Shown here in pieces: positions 62,865-64,000 of a stretch of 64,000 bases of DNA. This DNA is from Flavobacterium ustbae (GTDB taxonomy: Bacteria; Bacteroidota; Bacteroidia; Flavobacteriales; Flavobacteriaceae): contig NZ_RPOC01000004.1 in the NCBI RefSeq assembly GCF_003946915.1, positions 186,001-250,000 on the forward strand. The letters are read 5' to 3'. Numbering within the stretch: the first letter of the stretch is position 1; every line of letters begins with the position of its first letter. The notes below the pieces were generated by a model that was not told the DNA's origin, ran no database searches, and saw only the letters and a program-made list of their open reading frames with translations. The translations under genes and the position numbers were made by a program.

Positions 62865-64000
62865 TTAAGCTGAATTTCTACTTGCGTTAGTATTTCCGAA
62901 TAAAGATCTTGTTACGATTTTTTCATACACTTTCACCAATTCTTCGTTTGGAACTTCTGCTTTGTTCAACTCATTGATTCTCAATAAAGCATATTGCTGA
63001 ATGGTTAGCAATGGTAAAACAATACGCTCTCTGATCTGAATTGAAGCAATGCCATCAGGATAGTTTTCCATTAGCGTTTTATGCCCAGCTATTTTCAATA
63101 ATAGTCTTTTTGTTTCTGAAAATTCGTCATAAATAATCTGCCAGAATTCGCCAAACTCAGGATCATTTTTCATGTAAGCTGTCAATGGCAAGAACGATTT
63201 TGCTAATGACATCATGCTGTTTTCAAGTAAAGTTTTGAAAAACAATGAATTATGATACAAATCACTTACTTTATCCCATTGTCCGCTTTCTTCAAAATGT
63301 TTCAAAGCCGAACCTACTCCGAAGAATCCAGGAACATTTTGTTTTAATTGGCTCCATGAACCCACAAACGGAATGGCTCTTAAATCGGCAAAATCTAAAG
63401 ATTCAGATTTGCTTCTTTTTGAAGGACGGCTTCCAATATTTGTTTTAGAATAATATTTTAGCGTACTCATTTTTTCTAAGTACGGAATAAACTTCGGATG
63501 ATTTTTGAAACTCAAGTATTTCTCATAACCTAGATTTGCTAAATCTGTCAAAAGCTGAGTCTCATCTGCTGTAAGTTCATTTTTCTCTTTACTAAAAACC
63601 TGATTCGTAACACCGGCGCTTAATAAGTTTTCGATATTGTAACGGCATGAGTCCAAAGTTCCAAAATTAGAACTGATAGTCTGACCTTGAATAGTGATCT
63701 GAATTTCGTTATTCTCAATTTTTGGTCCTAAAGAAGCATAAAATTTATGTGTTTTTCCACCACCACGAGCTGGAGGTCCACCACGGCCGTCAAAGAAAAT
63801 AACTTTTATTCCGTATTCTCTAGAAATTTTTGTCAGCGAAATTTTAGCCTGATAAATACTCCAGTTAGCCATTAAATATCCCCCATCTTTAGTTCCATCA
63901 GAAAATCCAAGCATAATAGTTTGCTTATTTCCTCTAGATTTTAGATGTTTTGCATATTCTGGATTCGTATACAATTGCTCCATAACACTATGCGCATTTT
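62865..64000 (-). CDS. ppc: phosphoenolpyruvate carboxylase, C-terminal part cut by window edge
   Basis: The frame runs off the window (upstream codons read NAHSVMEQLYTNP). Active-site motifs of PEPC are present: GFSDGTKDGGYL (equivalent of G-Y-S-D-S-x-K-D) and the glycine-rich FFDGRGGPPARGGG loop. The protein ends NTNASRNSA, close to the conserved R-N-T-G terminus. Carboxylates PEP to oxaloacetate for the TCA cycle. The internal Met at 63983 is not the start. Confidence 0.93.
   Translation of the reverse strand, partial: NAHSVMEQLYTNPEYAKHLKSRGNKQTIMLGFSDGTKDGGYLMANWSIYQAKISLTKISREYGIKVIFFDGRGGPPARGGGKTHKFYASLGPKIENNEIQITIQGQTISSNFGTLDSCRYNIENLLSAGVTNQVFSKEKNELTADETQLLTDLANLGYEKYLSFKNHPKFIPYLEKMSTLKYYSKTNIGSRPSKRSKSESLDFADLRAIPFVGSWSQLKQNVPGFFGVGSALKHFEESGQWDKVSDLYHNSLFFKTLLENSMMSLAKSFLPLTAYMKNDPEFGEFWQIIYDEFSETKRLLLKIAGHKTLMENYPDGIASIQIRERIVLPLLTIQQYALLRINELNKAEVPNEELVKVYEKIVTRSLFGNTNASRNSA

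Overview
The window looks like a chromosomal segment of a Flavobacterium-type bacterium (Bacteroidota). It is AT-rich, and many genes are preceded by the Bacteroidota -7 promoter element TAnnTTTG. Gene content also fits: a fused alpha/beta E1 dehydrogenase, a long (class II) ketol-acid reductoisomerase, PEP carboxylase of the Bacteroidota type, Ile/Val/Leu genes and many small secreted or lipoprotein genes. No rRNA, prophage, insertion sequence or CRISPR array is visible. One intact tRNA gene (tRNA-Val, UAC) is present.

Layout. 1-6.7 kb: end of aroB, an O-antigen-ligase-like membrane protein with TPRs, proline dehydrogenase, and an MsbA-type ABC exporter. 6.9-7.8 kb: tRNA-Val followed by a tandemly repeated GIY-YIG nuclease/tRNA-remnant cassette. 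7.8-17.7 kb: accessory genes, including a WD40 gene broken by a stop in its signal peptide, a membrane-tethered winged-helix regulator, a membrane AraC regulator with a serine hydrolase, a zinc protease, a stand-alone SpoT-like HD hydrolase and an endonuclease V homologue. 17.9-25.7 kb: VOC protein, Crp-like regulator and SDR with paired palindromic operators, methionine aminopeptidase, an ArsR-AHSA1-DoxX-DUF4256 operon with a double operator, a choloylglycine-hydrolase-family enzyme and an alpha/beta hydrolase. 25.7-33.5 kb: ABC-F ATPase, lipoprotein, transglutaminase, a substrate-binding-like protein without signal peptide, a frameshifted VOC gene with a DUF4265 gene, nucleoside phosphorylase, SUI1 factor and an IPNS-like oxygenase. 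33.6-46.4 kb: fused E1 dehydrogenase, mechanosensitive channel, two helicases, NDH-2, Bcr/CflA exporter and small secreted proteins. 47-51.7 kb: cNMP/CBS/DUF294 protein, DnaQ-like protein and acetyl-CoA synthetase. 52.2-60.5 kb: leuA-leuB-(leader peptide)-ilvD-ilvB-ilvN-ilvC. 60.6-64 kb: TPR-like protein, DinB protein and the 3' part of PEP carboxylase.

How they work together. The clearest functional unit is the branched-chain amino acid cluster. Between leuB and ilvD there is a 24-codon ORF very rich in Ile and Val codons, followed by a terminator hairpin; this is the classical layout of transcription attenuation. The DUF294/exonuclease pair next to acs suggests control of acetate activation. 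The Crp-like gene and its SDR neighbour carry the same 16-bp palindrome at the same distance from a -7 element.

Intergenic regions carry several dispersed hairpin families: AACTCCTTAA, CCCGACAGG, TCCCGAAGCTTCGGGA, ATTCCAAATTCC, TTTCATGTTTCAAG and CGCAAAG. They also hold a 144-bp foldback element with perfect 23-bp ends.
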